Source: Corydoras sp. C115 (taxonomy: Eukaryota > Chordata > Actinopteri > Siluriformes > Callichthyidae). From it: a stretch of DNA of 64,000 nt. Numbering within the stretch: position 1 is the first letter of the stretch; each line of letters starts with the position of its first letter. Where the stretch lies: contig JAFMOC010000764.1 in the NCBI GenBank assembly GCA_019802505.1, positions 248,001 through 312,000 of the forward strand, read 5' to 3'. A program made the position numbers and the translations under genes. The notes under the pieces were generated by a model. The model made no database searches, was not told where the DNA came from, and saw only the letters and a program-made list of their open reading frames with translations. Of this stretch, positions 44,693-55,422 are shown piece by piece.

Positions 44693-46354
44693 TGTTAGGT
44701 TTAGGAGTGCTAGGCCACTCCCCCCTAGTTTTTCAGTTCAGGTTTTTGAGTTTTGTCTATTGGGTGTTCCAGTAGGTAGGTCCAATCACTGATGCCGGGG
44801 ATTGGGTCCTACCAGGTCACGTGCTGCTTGTGGGCAGTATTTATGCCGCGTGTGTTCCCCGGTTCAGGAGGCCAGCATTATTTTGGTATCGTTCTGTGTA
44901 GTCCCATCACGTGTTACCCTTGCCTTGGTTTTGTGTATCCGTTTCTTTAATAAACTCAGTTATGCTTACCTATCGCCTGGCTCACTCCTTTGCGTCTGTA
45001 CGCCTCACCCTGTGCGGTTATGCGCAGCGCCACCAGTGGTCAGTCGGCGCTTTTGTGACAGAATGCTGGCCTCCCGGACCCCCGAGTGAATTCCAAGATC
45101 CCTCGACTGGGTAAGCGCCCCGCTTTTGTTTTTCCTGCTGCCGCGTACTCCGTTGGACCAGGTTAGTCCCGGCAGTCGTCTTTGTTTGTCTGTTGGTGGC
45201 AGTGTTCCCGCTGCGTAACCCCGCCGCTGGCCCCGCTGATGGCTTCTCCGGCTGCCGCGTCTCCGCCCCGTGAGGATAATTAACTGCGTCCCGGGTCATG
45301 GGGAGATAAGTTTCCCTCTCTACTCTCCGTGTAAGCTCCCAGTACCTTGTGACGGGGTGTTCTTTGAAACCCCTCCCGTACAGTACATCATCAGATGTCG
45401 CAAGGTATTTGACTGCGTGACCGGTCGGACAGGGAGAGGGTGCAGTACTACCTCTCCAGGCTGCTGTGCCTCTCGTACCGCCTGTATTCCGAGTAGCATT
45501 CCGGTTAGCGATTCTGGCAGCAATCAGCTCAGAGGAACGGTTGCCCCCTGCTCAGGACCAGTTGGCCCCCGCTTAGGACTGGTTGCCCCCGCTCAGGACC
45601 GATTACCCCCCACTCAGGACTGGCTGCCCCCCGCTCAGCATCCAGTGACCTCCATCCAGGATGAACTAGGCCATGTTCCGGACAGGTCAGAGACGGTCCA
45701 TCTTCTGGGAGAATCAGACTTTTCTGCGGTCGCGGCCACTCAGGTAGCCCCTGCCGTCTTGCCCACTCAGGTTGCCCATGCAGTCGCGCCCACTCAGGTT
45801 GCCCATGCGGTCACACCCACTCAGGTTGCCTCGGCGGTCGTGCCCACTCAGTTTGCCCATGCGTTCGCGTCCACTCAGGTTGCCCCGGCGGTCGCGCCCC
45901 CTCAGGTTGTCCCGGCGGTCGCGGCCACTCAGGTAGCCCCTGCAGTCGCGCTCACTCAGGTAGGCCCTCCGGCACCAAAGTCCATGGTAGCCCCTCCAGC
46001 GCCAGAGCCCGTGGTAGCCCCTCCAGCGCCAGAGCCTGTGGTACCTCCTCTCAAAAGGCCACATCGCCTACGCGCCCTCAAGAGGCCACGTCGCCTTCGC
46101 GCCCTCAAAGGGCCTCGCTGCCTTCACGCCCTCAAAGGGCCTCGCCGACTTCCGGTTCAGGAGGCCAGCATTATTTTTGTATCGTTCTGTGTAGTCCCGT
46201 CACGCGACGCCCTTGCCTTGGTTTTGTGTTTCCGTTTCTTTAATAATCTCCCTTATGCTTACCTGGTTGCCCGGCTCACTCCTTCACGTCTGTATGCCTC
46301 ACTCTACGCGGTTATGCGCAGTGCCACCAGTGGTCGGACGGTGCTTTTGTGAGA
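44693..46354 (+). mobile_element. Short LTR retroelement, gag-like ORF only
   Basis: 5' LTR 44693-45060 (TGTTAGG to TTGTGACA), 3' LTR truncated to about 46151-46354, and GAAAT duplicated outside (44688-44692, 46355-46359). The inside holds one open frame (45270-46352) that runs into the 3' LTR. There is no protease, RT or integrase, so it must move, if at all, with help. A relative lies at 55423-57030. The last base pair of the 3' LTR is GA rather than CA. Confidence 0.8.
45270..46352 (+). CDS. Gag-like ORF with nine-residue repeats
   Basis: 360 codons. The N-terminus (CVPGHGEISFPLYSPCKLPV ... YIIRCRKVFDCVTGR) is related to the ORF at 56750-57067 (DRVPEYGEKVLPLSVPCKLP ... YIIGSRKVFKCVT). After a frame change relative to that copy it becomes Pro/Gln-rich. 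From 45738 to about 45970 a 27-bp tandem repeat codes PTQVAHAVA-type units, nine in all. The C-terminus consists of APEPVVAPP repeats and LKRPxRLRA repeats, then LTR-derived residues. No known gag motif (no CCHC) is visible, so the gag call rests on position and length. Confidence 0.45.
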   Translation: MRIINCVPGHGEISFPLYSPCKLPVPCDGVFFETPPVQYIIRCRKVFDCVTGRTGRGCSTTSPGCCASRTACIPSSIPVSDSGSNQLRGTVAPCSGPVGPRLGLVAPAQDRLPPTQDWLPPAQHPVTSIQDELGHVPDRSETVHLLGESDFSAVAATQVAPAVLPTQVAHAVAPTQVAHAVTPTQVASAVVPTQFAHAFASTQVAPAVAPPQVVPAVAATQVAPAVALTQVGPPAPKSMVAPPAPEPVVAPPAPEPVVPPLKRPHRLRALKRPRRLRALKGPRCLHALKGPRRLPVQEASIIFVSFCVVPSRDALALVLCFRFFNNLPYAYLVARLTPSRLYASLYAVMRSATSGRTVLL

Positions 46355-46545
46355 GAAATTTGCATTATTCTTTTATTTTTAGTCATTTTCAAATAAAAAA
46401 GTAATTAATACATTTACTAAAGTGAACTTAACTGAATCAGCAACTAAATTTATATAAGAAATGACGTTCTACAATATTTAATCTGCATTTGTTTGTGTAA
46501 TAAAGCTGTACTTATAATTTCACAATAAACTTTATGCTTTTTTAG

Positions 46546-46594
46546 CAGTGAATACAAAACCTCTGGCAAAAATCAGCTGGAACTCATATTTAAG
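46546..46594 (+). CDS. NLR gene, short linker exon
   Basis: Acceptor TTTTTTAGCAG offers two in-frame choices (TAG or CAG, a NAGNAG pair); donor TAAG/GTGAGT at 46594. Encodes SEYKTSGKNQLELIFK. It joins the cassette exon (phase 2) and the next exon (phase 0) without frame loss. This SGKxQLExIF(K/R) segment normally precedes the ELEHKV exon in teleost NLRs. Confidence 0.75.
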
Positions 46595-46802
46595 GTGAGT
46601 TTGTTTGTCTCATCTGCTGTGAGTGTTATTTCTACAACATCTACATATCTAATACATTACACAATATATACACAACTGACAATGAGTTAAAGCTTCAGCA
46701 GAAAGAACTACACTACAGTTTACTGTAAATGATGACAGTTACAGTAATTAAAAGTTTAAGGTATCAATATTTCTATTACTTAATACTTTTTATTTCTACA
46801 CG

Positions 46803-47230
46803 CTTCCGTAGGTAGGACCCACCCCCTTGAGCAGGGATTGGGTCCTACCTGATCACGTGCGACCTACTGACTGCATTTAAGGTATCTCTGCTGAGCAGCC
46901 AGTAGGTCAGCATTGTATTGTAGTGTATTGTGCCGTATTGTATTGTCACGTCGGGTGGTTCGTGTGGTGTTTGTTTTACTGTTCATTCGGCATCCTGCGG
47001 CTTTTCCGCGTTTGCCTTATCGCCACGTATTTCGTGTAATCGTGTCCGCAGCGGCGTTCCCGCTGCACCGATTTCTTTATTGTATATAGCTCTCGGCTCC
47101 TTCTAGCGGCGTTCCCGCTTTATGCCATTAAAGGGCTCTTTGTGTTTGTTTACCTGGTCGCCTGGCTCTGTGTTTCTACACCGCACCGCGCTGCACCGCC
47201 ATTTTCCGGGCAGCGCGCCTCGCTCTGACA
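46803..47230 (+). mobile_element. LTR fragment (family 3), 5' truncated
   Basis: Close match to the reverse of 35229-35755, starting at CTTCCGTAGGTAGGACCC and ending CGCTCTGACA. Confidence 0.75.
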
Positions 47231-48180
47231 CATTTGCAAAACTAGTTTTTGTTTTTGTTTCCAAAACTACTTTGTTTTGACTACATTTATTTATAGGTAG
47301 AATTTATCACATTATTGATATATGTTTTAATCTGCGAATGCAGCTAATTATGTTTAAATCAGAATTCTACTTGATGTTAAACAGTGGAGGCAGGAGGGGG
47401 GAGAGGAGCGAACTTGTGATTGGATGGGTGACAGACAAAGACCAATTGGGAAAACGGGGGGAAAAAAGGGGACATAGATTAGAAAATAGAGTCAGATGGT
47501 ATTGATAGTATCGATACATTGCCTGAAAAACAACAGCATCCATGGCCTTATTTAAAAGAGTTATTTGGCCTCAATGGCTCAATTAACACATCTTGGAGAT
47601 GAGATGCCTTTTGTGTTTGCCAAAGAAGAAATGCATTTGAAAAAAACAAAAATTTGAAAAAGCACATTAAAGTAAGTGGGCTATTATGTACTTTAGGCCC
47701 ACCAGATGTACCTTGTCGAAATATGTTATCATAGTGTACTTTATACATTTATACATACAATTGCTTATACAGTAGTTCTGAGTTCTAAACTTAACTTTTT
47801 TTGAGAGCCAACCTCTGCTAATTAATGTTAAAATGTAAGACTTATGGAAGGGTGGACACTTTAAACACATTATGTAATATTAATTAGCTGACTTTTGATT
47901 TAATTATCCACTGTTTAATGGTGTCCTCGACTGTAAAGCATTATACTGTAAAGCATGAGAGACTCATGACATCCAGTCCTAATATGTGGCTTGAATTTAA
48001 GTTCACACAACTATACATGAGTTCAGTATTGTTTTGTTCACTGTTCATAATAATCACACTTACTGTTATTATTCAACCACTGCTTTGGTTTATTGTTTTG
48101 CATGTTAGAACATTCAATTAATATGTCAGAGCCTATAAATATACAGATATTTCTAATATTCACTTGGTTTTGGAAATGAA
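47231..48180 (+). other. NLR intron, no feature recognised
   Basis: Only short frames; nothing I can assign. Confidence 0.4.
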
Positions 48181-48191
48181 TGTTGTAAAAT

Positions 48192-48566
48192 TCATTAAAT
48201 TTCATTAAATTTAAATCATTCATAAAATTCATTCATTATCTTCCGCTTTATCCTATATTAGGGTTGCGGAGGGGTTACCCATGCCCATCCAGGGGAGAAC
48301 ATTTCGGTCGCTGGGCAGATACACCCAGGACAGGGCGCCAATCTATCGCTGGGCAGACACTCACAAACACACTCTAAATGGGGCAATTTGGAGAACTCAA
48401 CTGACTTGATCCTTGTTTTTGGACTGTGGGAGGAAACCGGAGAACCTGGAGGAAACCCACGCGGACACGGGGAGAACATGGAAACTCCACCCAGATGGGG
48501 ATTCGAACCGGGAATCCCTAGTGTTGAGAGGCGAACATGCTAACCACTAAGCCACCTTGCCGCCCT
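48192..48566 (-). repeat. Mermaid-type SINE, full length
   Basis: Minus copy with (AATTTAATG)-like tail at the left; TGTTGTAAAAT duplicated at 48181-48191 and 48567-48577. Confidence 0.85.
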
Positions 48567-48577
48567 GTTGTAAAATG

Positions 48578-49140
48578 AACAACATTAAACTAAAGCAATT
48601 TACTGCACATTTTCATGTGATAGTGCTTGTGCACCTTTATATACATTGACACATTCATGTGCACACCAATGTAGACCTCAGAGAATAAGCACATGCTATA
48701 TTATAAATAAATTAAACTAACAAAAATTTAAAACATATCTGGTTGAAGTGAGCACCATGTGCTACGGCCAAATTACACTCATGACACACAGAGCATTTAA
48801 GTCAAGTTCGATTCCTGGTCTCCCCAGCTGCTATGGCTAAAGTACAAGGGCAAGGCAACTAACCTCACATGCTACCTGGGCGCCATATACAGTGGCTTTG
48901 CACCACTCCGGACACGTGTGCTTACTTCATTCATTGTGTGTATATGTATATGTGTACAGTATTTCACTGCACGAATAAGTTAAATGTGGAGGAATAATTC
49001 CTCTGTGTGTAAGCACTGTAGGCAAAATTATTTTTATCTAGAATCATCAAGTGAAGAGCACTTAATAAACAAATGAATAACATTTCATATGAAGCTTAAA
49101 CAATTAATGTGATGAGTGTAGCTATAATGATAAGTAATAT
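48578..49140 (+). other. NLR intron, no feature recognised
   Basis: No open frame of note; a TGTATATGTATATGTGTACAG stretch near 48938 is simple sequence. Confidence 0.4.
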
Positions 49141-49533
49141 TCATTCATTCATTATCTCCCGCTTTATCCTCTAGTAGGGTCGCGGTGGGGTTCCCCATGC
49201 CCATCCAGGGGAGAATGTCTCGGGCGCTGGGCAGATACACACAGGACAGGGAGCCAATCCATCGCTGGGCACACACTCACTCACACACACACACACACAC
49301 ACACACTCTATATGGGGCAATTTGGAGAATTCAACTGACTTGATCCATGTTTTTGGAATGTGGGAGGAAACCGGAGAACCCGGATGAAACCCACGCAGAC
49401 ACGGGGAGAACATGGAAACACCACCCAGATGGACACGGGGAGAACATGGAAACTCCAGCCAGATGGGGATTCGAACCGGGAATCCCTAGTGCTGAGAGGC
49501 GAACATGCTAACCACTAAGCCACCTTGCCGCGA
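49141..49533 (-). repeat. Mermaid-type SINE with internal 34-bp duplication and (CA)n
   Basis: Minus copy; GACACGGGGAGAACATGG appears twice in tandem (49397-49464), and the ACACACAC spacer is expanded at about 49271-49306. Confidence 0.85.
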
Positions 49534-49803
49534 TTAGTAATATAAGTTACTTAAATACATTGACATGGATTAAAAAAAAAACCTTAAAAAAAAAACTGCT
49601 TTAAAAAAGTAAACATTTAAGCATTTTCCAATTTAAACTACTTTTACAATATGGTTTACTGCAAAAGTAAAAAAAAAAATTAAAAGTTCTAATCCAGTTT
49701 GTAATGGTCAGTATAGTTTATCTAATGTTAAATTTTTTCTTATCTTTTAATCTCATACTGTATATAATACTCTCACTTTACATCAACACTGTTTGTGTAT
49801 CAG

Positions 49804-50008
49804 GAACTGGAGCACAAAGTCATCACTTTGTTAAAGAATGAGCTGAAGAGGTTTAAGAAGCTACTAATTCCAGATTACCCAGAATGCTCTGAGGTGAAGG
49901 TGGAGAATGAAGATGATCAGAAGAGTGTTAGAGAGGGAGTTATGAAGATCACCCTGCATGTACTGAGGAAGATGAACCAATCAGATATTGTTGCATTACT
50001 ACAGAACA
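49804..50008 (+). CDS. NLR gene, pre-NACHT exon (ELEHKV exon)
   Basis: Acceptor GTGTATCAG, donor CAGAACA/GTAAGAG. 205 bases encoding ELEHKVITLLKNELKRFKKL, IPDYPECSEVKVENEDDQ and a helical KITLHVLRKMNQSDIVALLQ. This is the helical segment that precedes the FISNA-NACHT block in teleost NLRC3-like receptors. Its last base joins AG of the exon at 62284 to give Lys, so the reading continues as LLQN-KLVSVYQHKLQ. The intron after it is 12.3 kb and full of transposons. Confidence 0.85.
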
Positions 50009-50036
50009 GTAAGAGATTTAACACAAAAACATTTTT

Positions 50037-50220
50037 CCGCTCATGGTTAGTTTTTGGGTGAAGCCAATTACTGTCAAACAACAGTGTTTTCTCTTTTAAA
50101 TCATAATGAAAACTGATAGCATCCAAATGACCCTGATAAAAAGTTCACATACCCCAGTTTTTAACACCTTGTATTGTCCCCTCTAACATCAATGGCAGCT
50201 TTTGTGGTCAGCATAATTAT
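50037..50220 (+). mobile_element. Left terminal part of a Tc1-like element
   Basis: CTCATGGTTAGTTTTTGGGTGAAGCC ... ATCCAAATGACCCTGATAAAAAG matches the reverse complement of 61970-62093 over about 125 bp, so the two are inverted repeats. Both flank the same intron. Confidence 0.5.
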
Positions 50221-50221
50221 A

Positions 50222-52095
50222 ACTCTTGAAGGTCATAATATTTTAAGTTATTTTAAATATATATCATTTTATTATGGTACATGATTTTTAAAAGACTGAG
50301 ATCCATTGTAATTGACATCAGGTGTTGGACAAGTTCAGCTAACACTTAGTGTCAGTATATAAAGAAAGTAAAGCATGGTGTAACAGAGTTTATAGGAGAC
50401 AGGCAGTGCAGGGACGGGGAGGCTAGCAGATGGACAATGGAGGCGGTACATTACAATCACTTACACTTTTTTTTCAAGAATCCTCCAATTCATGAGAATC
50501 ACCCCATGAGACCATATGAATACTTCAAATGGTATACATCAGATTAAATCTTCAATTTGATTGCAGACAGCACAAATGTTTATGCCATGCAAAGTGCTAC
50601 ACAATGTTTGAAACCAACAAATTCAGGAGAGATCAAAACCCTAATAGATCATGTACAGGGAAACAGGGATGGGCAATTTGGTATTTTTCAAAATACAATG
50701 CCCCGTGACAGATTCTTCCAGCTCCGGTCACATTTGCATTTGGTTAACAATTTGTAAAAGCCTGCTGAGAACAATGATGTGTTTTTCAAGGTACATCCTC
50801 TCTATGATGCCATACGCAGTAGATGCTTGGAGCTTCCGCTAGAGGAGAAGCTTAGCATTGATGAACAAATGGTCCGTTTTGTGGAACTTTGTCTGTCAAG
50901 CAATACATCAAAGGCAAGCCACACCCATGGGGTAAAAATATACTTTCTGGGACTTGGAGCAGGAGTGGTGTATCATCTGAGCCAGCGAATCACTGAGGGT
51001 AACCACAAGTTGTATTTTGACAACTTTTCACAACATATAATCTACTGGAGCTGCTAGCTGAGAAAATAAATCATGCCGCTGGGACAGCAAGGGTCTCTCG
51101 CTTTGCCAGGCCTCCTCTACAGTCTGACAGAGATGGCCAAAAAGCCTATAGGAAGCTGTAATTAAGTTTTAAGCAGTGATGGTAAGGGACACTGGTGAAA
51201 TGGTATGACAACAGACCAGTTCTCATGGCCAACTTCGTTGGTGTTGGCAGAATGGATGAAGTGCAGCGGTGGGACATAAAAAGGGACCGATTTGAACCTG
51301 ACCAGAGGTGGTTAAGCTGTACAATGAAGCAATGGGTGGCGTTGACCTGCTTGATCAACTTGTGAGTCTGTACCTTACAGAAATTCGATCAAAAAAGTGA
51401 ACATTGAGATTTATAACACATGCTTTTGATATGGCTGTGGTCAATAGTTGGTTGCAGTACAGGCTGGACTCCAAGAGAGCCAATATCCAGACCAAAAACA
51501 TCCAGGATCTTCTCCATTTCAAGATGAATGTGGCCCATTGTCTGGTGAGAGTCCATAAAAAAGTAACAGCTAAACGTAGAAGACCTAGTATGTCTCCAGA
51601 AACACATGTCTCTCAGAGACCAGTTCACAGACCTTTTCATGATGTAAGGCCTCTACCTGAAGTGCAGTATGATATGGTTGACCACACGCCAAATTATGAT
51701 GAAAAAAAAGATGCCAAAACACATGTCTTTTGTGACAAGTGCTTTGTGCCACAACGAATCTGCTTCAAGGCTGCTCATCGAAAATGAGAACACATGTAAA
51801 TATCCAGAAGCTGATTTCTTCTCAAGTATAGGTTCTGTTCAATTCCAAGTTAATTAGTTCATTCTACAATAAAAAATATGGTTGTTTTGAAAGTTCCATG
51901 ATAAGATTACCTGAGATCAGTTTTGCCTTCAGTAAACTATCTACAATCATACATTGGAATGGATTTGAAAGAATACTATTAAAAACACGAAAAATATGTT
52001 TTTAGTAACTCCATTTTGTTTTTATGTTGAAAAGGAGTCAGATTCAATAAAAAAAATTATAATTTTGGCCCAGCAGAAAAAATGCGGGCCTGAAG
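50222..52095 (+). pseudogene. piggyBac-type transposase copy, broken
   Basis: Fragments in order: MPRDRFFQLRSHLHLVNN (50697), FFKVHPLYDAIRSRCLELPL (50781), KLSIDEQMVRF (first catalytic Asp region, 50850), THGVKIYFLGLGAGVVYHL, KLYFDNFSQ (second Asp), then in other frames VGRMDEVQRWDIKRDRFEPD and GGVDLLDQLVSLY (third Asp, about 51340), and an open C-terminal frame 51404-51787 with FITHAFDMAVVNSWLQY and a Cys-containing tail (CDKCFVPQRIC). This matches piggyBac-derived transposases (PGBD2/3 type). Stops and shifts make it dead. The right end GGGCCTGAAGGAG abuts TTAA (about 52096), the piggyBac target; the left end CTCTTGAAGGTC at about 50222 sits beside a decayed TTATAA. Confidence 0.75.
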
Positions 52096-52200
52096 GAGTT
52101 AAACATCCCCAAAATATCAGCAATCCACCTCCATGCTTTACAGAAGGAACAATGTTCCTTTCATCATAGAGCTTGTTAACGGTTCTCCAAATGTAACGCT
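52096..52200 (-). pseudogene. Middle piece of the Tc1-like transposase
   Basis: Minus strand reads RTVNKLYDERNIVPSVKHGG then GLLIFWGC, the conserved VKHGGGSxMxWGC block of Tc1 transposases. Confidence 0.65.
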
Positions 52201-52204
52201 AAGC

Positions 52205-54385
52205 CACACACAACTAGTCGTGGAGGTGAACTTGCAGTCCTCCATCAATCCACTTTCAAATTTCATACAGTGACTGTTCATCCTACAACACCATTTGAAT
52301 GTCTTGCTCTGAAAATAGTTGGATCAAAGCCATTGCTTATTCTATTGCTTTACTGTCCACTAAAAGCAAGCTTGGTACCTTGCTTTTTATCAGAGCTATC
52401 TGGGTTGTTAGCATTACTCTCTCCTTTATTTTCTTCAATGATTTTATTAGGTGATTTTAATATCCATGTCGACTCTAGTAAGTGTTCTCATTCTATTGAC
52501 CTTCTTAATCTACTTGGTTGTTGCAGTCTTACTCAACATGTAACCGCTGCTACTCACTGTCGTAGACATACCCTGGACCTTGTCTGTACTACCCTTTGTA
52601 TTTCCCTAATTTGCTTGTCATGGAGTCTAACGTCTCTGACCATGGAACTGTTACATTTAATCTTAACCTATCACTTTACTCTAAAACAATTCACCCACAT
52701 TGTAGCATTACATTTAGTTAATCTAAATGTAGACATTTAGAATACCTGTGAGAAATCCTGTGTCTGCGTCTGTCTCTCCGTCACGCTCTGCCACTCGTTC
52801 CCTTAGCCCCGCCTTCTAGTTCCGCTTTCGCTCCGTCACCAGGTGAGGCTAATTTGTTTGATGGGTGGTTTATCTTATTTAAGCTCTGTCTTCACACGGG
52901 ACGAACGCGAAGTATTGTCCCTGCTTGCATACATACCGAGCGATTATTTGGCTTCTGTTCTCAATCTGTTCTCTCTACTTTGTGTCCTGTGGTGTATCTG
53001 GTCTCGGTGAGTGCGCGTCTGTTTGTGTTAGCTGTGTGTTAGCATCTGCGCTCTCACCTCTGTGTTTAGGTTAGTCTCTGTCGTTGCATGAGTGAACGTC
53101 CGTGTTTTTCTGTGATCGCTCCCTGTGTTTTGTCTAATCCACTTTCTGTTTTCAGTGTTCATCCTGTCCCTAGAGTCCTGCGTCCCGGGAGCGATCGTTG
53201 TCTCTGTCCGTCCGCTCAGGTGGTTCGGCTTCGGCCGGTTGGGGCGGAGTTCGCGCTCACCCTAGCTCGCTCCGCTGGCGCGTCACCACCTGAGGGCGTC
53301 CGTGTCTCAGTGTTCACCCAGCATACTAACGGTTCCGATCTGTTTACTAACACGCTCTCTCTCGGTGAACTAACATGGTTTTCTTCCCTGTATATTAACC
53401 CTCTCGCTGTCTCCCCGTCCCTTGTTTGTTGCAGTTCCTTCCTGAGCCGCTCGTCGTCCCGTGTAGTTCACCGTACCTCTCTGAACACTTTCTCCACGCT
53501 TTCTTCCTTCAGAGTTTTGGATAACACTCTCGTTGACACACCTGTTCTTTCTATCATAGGGTTTGTTATTTTGTCTACTCTAGACAACCTCACTAGTCCT
53601 TTCTGTTTTTCTTCACGCATAGCCAGTGTAGGGTTCTCTTACTACAGCGTTAGTATTAGTGTGTACTTTGTTTTATTTGGTTATTGGTTTTGCTCGGTGT
53701 TGTGCTCTGCCCAGTCCTCCGTCCAGGTTCATCACCCCGGCCTGGGTCCAGTTGGCAACACTCCCCTCGACCACGCCTCCTCCTGCACCACCCTACCTCT
53801 GCCTTGCTTATTAATAAACCTGCTTTGTTCTGCATCCACGTCTCCAGACCAATCCTTACAGCCACATTGTGACAATACCCTTTACCAGCTTTCCATTCCT
53901 CAGACCATGATGTTTCCTGAGGCCGAGTCCTTGGTAAATCATTGTAATGACATTATTTCTGCCATACTTAAAATCTCCATGCACCCCATCAAACATGAAT
54001 TGTGACATATATCACCAATAGATGGCAGTTTGTATTATTAGGTAATTACAGATCTGACACTGTATCACTCTCCTATTGTCTCCCATTCTTTTCAATATTT
54101 ACATGCTTCCTCTTGGTGATATTATCTGAAGCTATGGTCTCCAGTTCCATTCTTATGCGGACGATACTCAAATTTACATGAGCACTGATCCTTCCAATAT
54201 GTTGCCTCCTGACACCCTTGCTTGATTGCGCCCCTCTTTAGCTGTCTCAGTGGCTGAAACTCTGGTACATGCATTTCTCACGTCTAGGCTTGACTACAGT
54301 TACTCCATCCTAATTTGGCTTCCTTCCAGTAGCCTTAAGAAGTTACAGTGTGTACAGAACTCGGCAGCTAGAATTCTGAATTAAT
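52205..54385 (+). pseudogene. L2-type LINE: endonuclease and RT remnants (5' half)
   Basis: 52270-52740 is open and matches the L2 endonuclease: FECLALKIVGSKPLLILLLY, LGDFNIHVDSSKCSHSIDLL, HTLDLVCTT. After the solo LTR the frame resumes (MFPEAESLVNHCND at about 53905). SYADDTQIYMSTDPSNM-like RT motif C is seen at about 54150 in a shifted frame, then HAFLTSRLDYSYSIL and QCVQNSAARILN to 54385. Motifs A and B and the end of the element are missing here; a likely continuation lies at 61245-61480. Confidence 0.75.
52747..53874 (+). mobile_element. Solo LTR (family 5)
   Basis: TGTGAGAAATCC at 52747 to ATTGTGACA at 53874, 1128 bp, flanked by ATACC (52742-52746, 53875-53879). TTAATAAACC near 53811 gives plus orientation. 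A 305-codon frame crossing it is fortuitous. Confidence 0.85.
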
Positions 54386-54842
54386 GTTGCTGAGGTAAGT
54401 GTGATTTATAGAGCTGTCTTTAAGTTAAAGTTTTTACATTGTAGAGTTGTACAAGTCGACAGTTTTGATTTTTGTATGTGGTTATGAGTGGTTTCTTAGT
54501 GTATGCGTGAAACAACTGATGTTTTTTTTTATATAAAATGTATGTGTTTTATTTTCATGTAAACTTTCCGACCATGTGTCTGAATTGCTAATATTGCTAT
54601 TTCTGTCAGTCATGGTAATTTTGTTTTACTTTTCATGTGCAGATAGGAGCACATGCAGCTGCATTGTTAATGCTTTTTCTGTTTTAACCAGGTAGGCCTT
54701 GTTTTAAAATGTGTTTTGTGTTTTATATTGTAAGCAAAGTTGCATTTTTGATTTCATTTTTGATTCTTTTACCCATATTGAAGTGCATAGAGTGTAAAGC
54801 AGTCCTAGGATAATGTTATTAATCGTTATATGCAATTAAAAC
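54376..54842 (+). other. Exon-like pair with splice sites (unspliced copy)
   Basis: AATTAATGTTGCTGAG is followed by GTAAGT (54395); GTTTTACTTTTCATGTGCAG precedes ATAGGAGCACATGCAGC at 54643; that 49-bp block ends AACCAG before GTAGGCC (54692). At 61090-61156 the same blocks occur joined without the 248-bp spacer. See findings. Confidence 0.45.
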
Positions 54843-55422
54843 AGGGGCGTTGTTAGACCTGGGCTTTTGGGGCTATAGCCCCGGATCTTTTGTCAGTAGC
54901 CCTGGATCAAATGAGATCAGCTTTCTCCTCCAGCATCAGAACGATGGAGTCACCGTCAGCTGTTTACATCGGTAAAGTTAGTTTGATATTCGACATTCGG
55001 CAGACATTCGCGTTTCACCGCTGCTCTCTCTACCTTACGAATTTACATTTTTTTCCTAAATCATTTCTAATAAATCATAACTAAATAAAGAACAAACTAC
55101 AATCATTATATTTCATCAAAATTCACTCTCTATTTATTTATTTAGGTAAGGCAACCAAATGCATCCGAAACCGCGGGAGACGGCTATGACAAAAGAGTCC
55201 CCATAGTACATAAACGTAAAACATTTAGCACACTATGGATCATAATTGCTAAAAATAATTTAAACATACTTAAGAACAGATATATTACTACACGTGACAA
55301 GTTTATAGGTATTGATAACAATTAATAACAATAACAATTAATTAAAAAAAATCTAAACATGCATATACTGGTTTCATAAGCAGTAAATAGCAACTGTATA
55401 AAATCAATATGCCAAAGAAATA

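Noticed and set aside
45714..46064. Minus-strand frame with GRDRRGNLS repeats
   Set aside because: Reverse of the 27-bp repeat in the gag-like ORF.
53088..54005. 305-codon open frame on the plus strand
   Set aside because: It runs through a solo LTR into an L2 remnant; composition is LTR-like and only the last 40 codons match the LINE.
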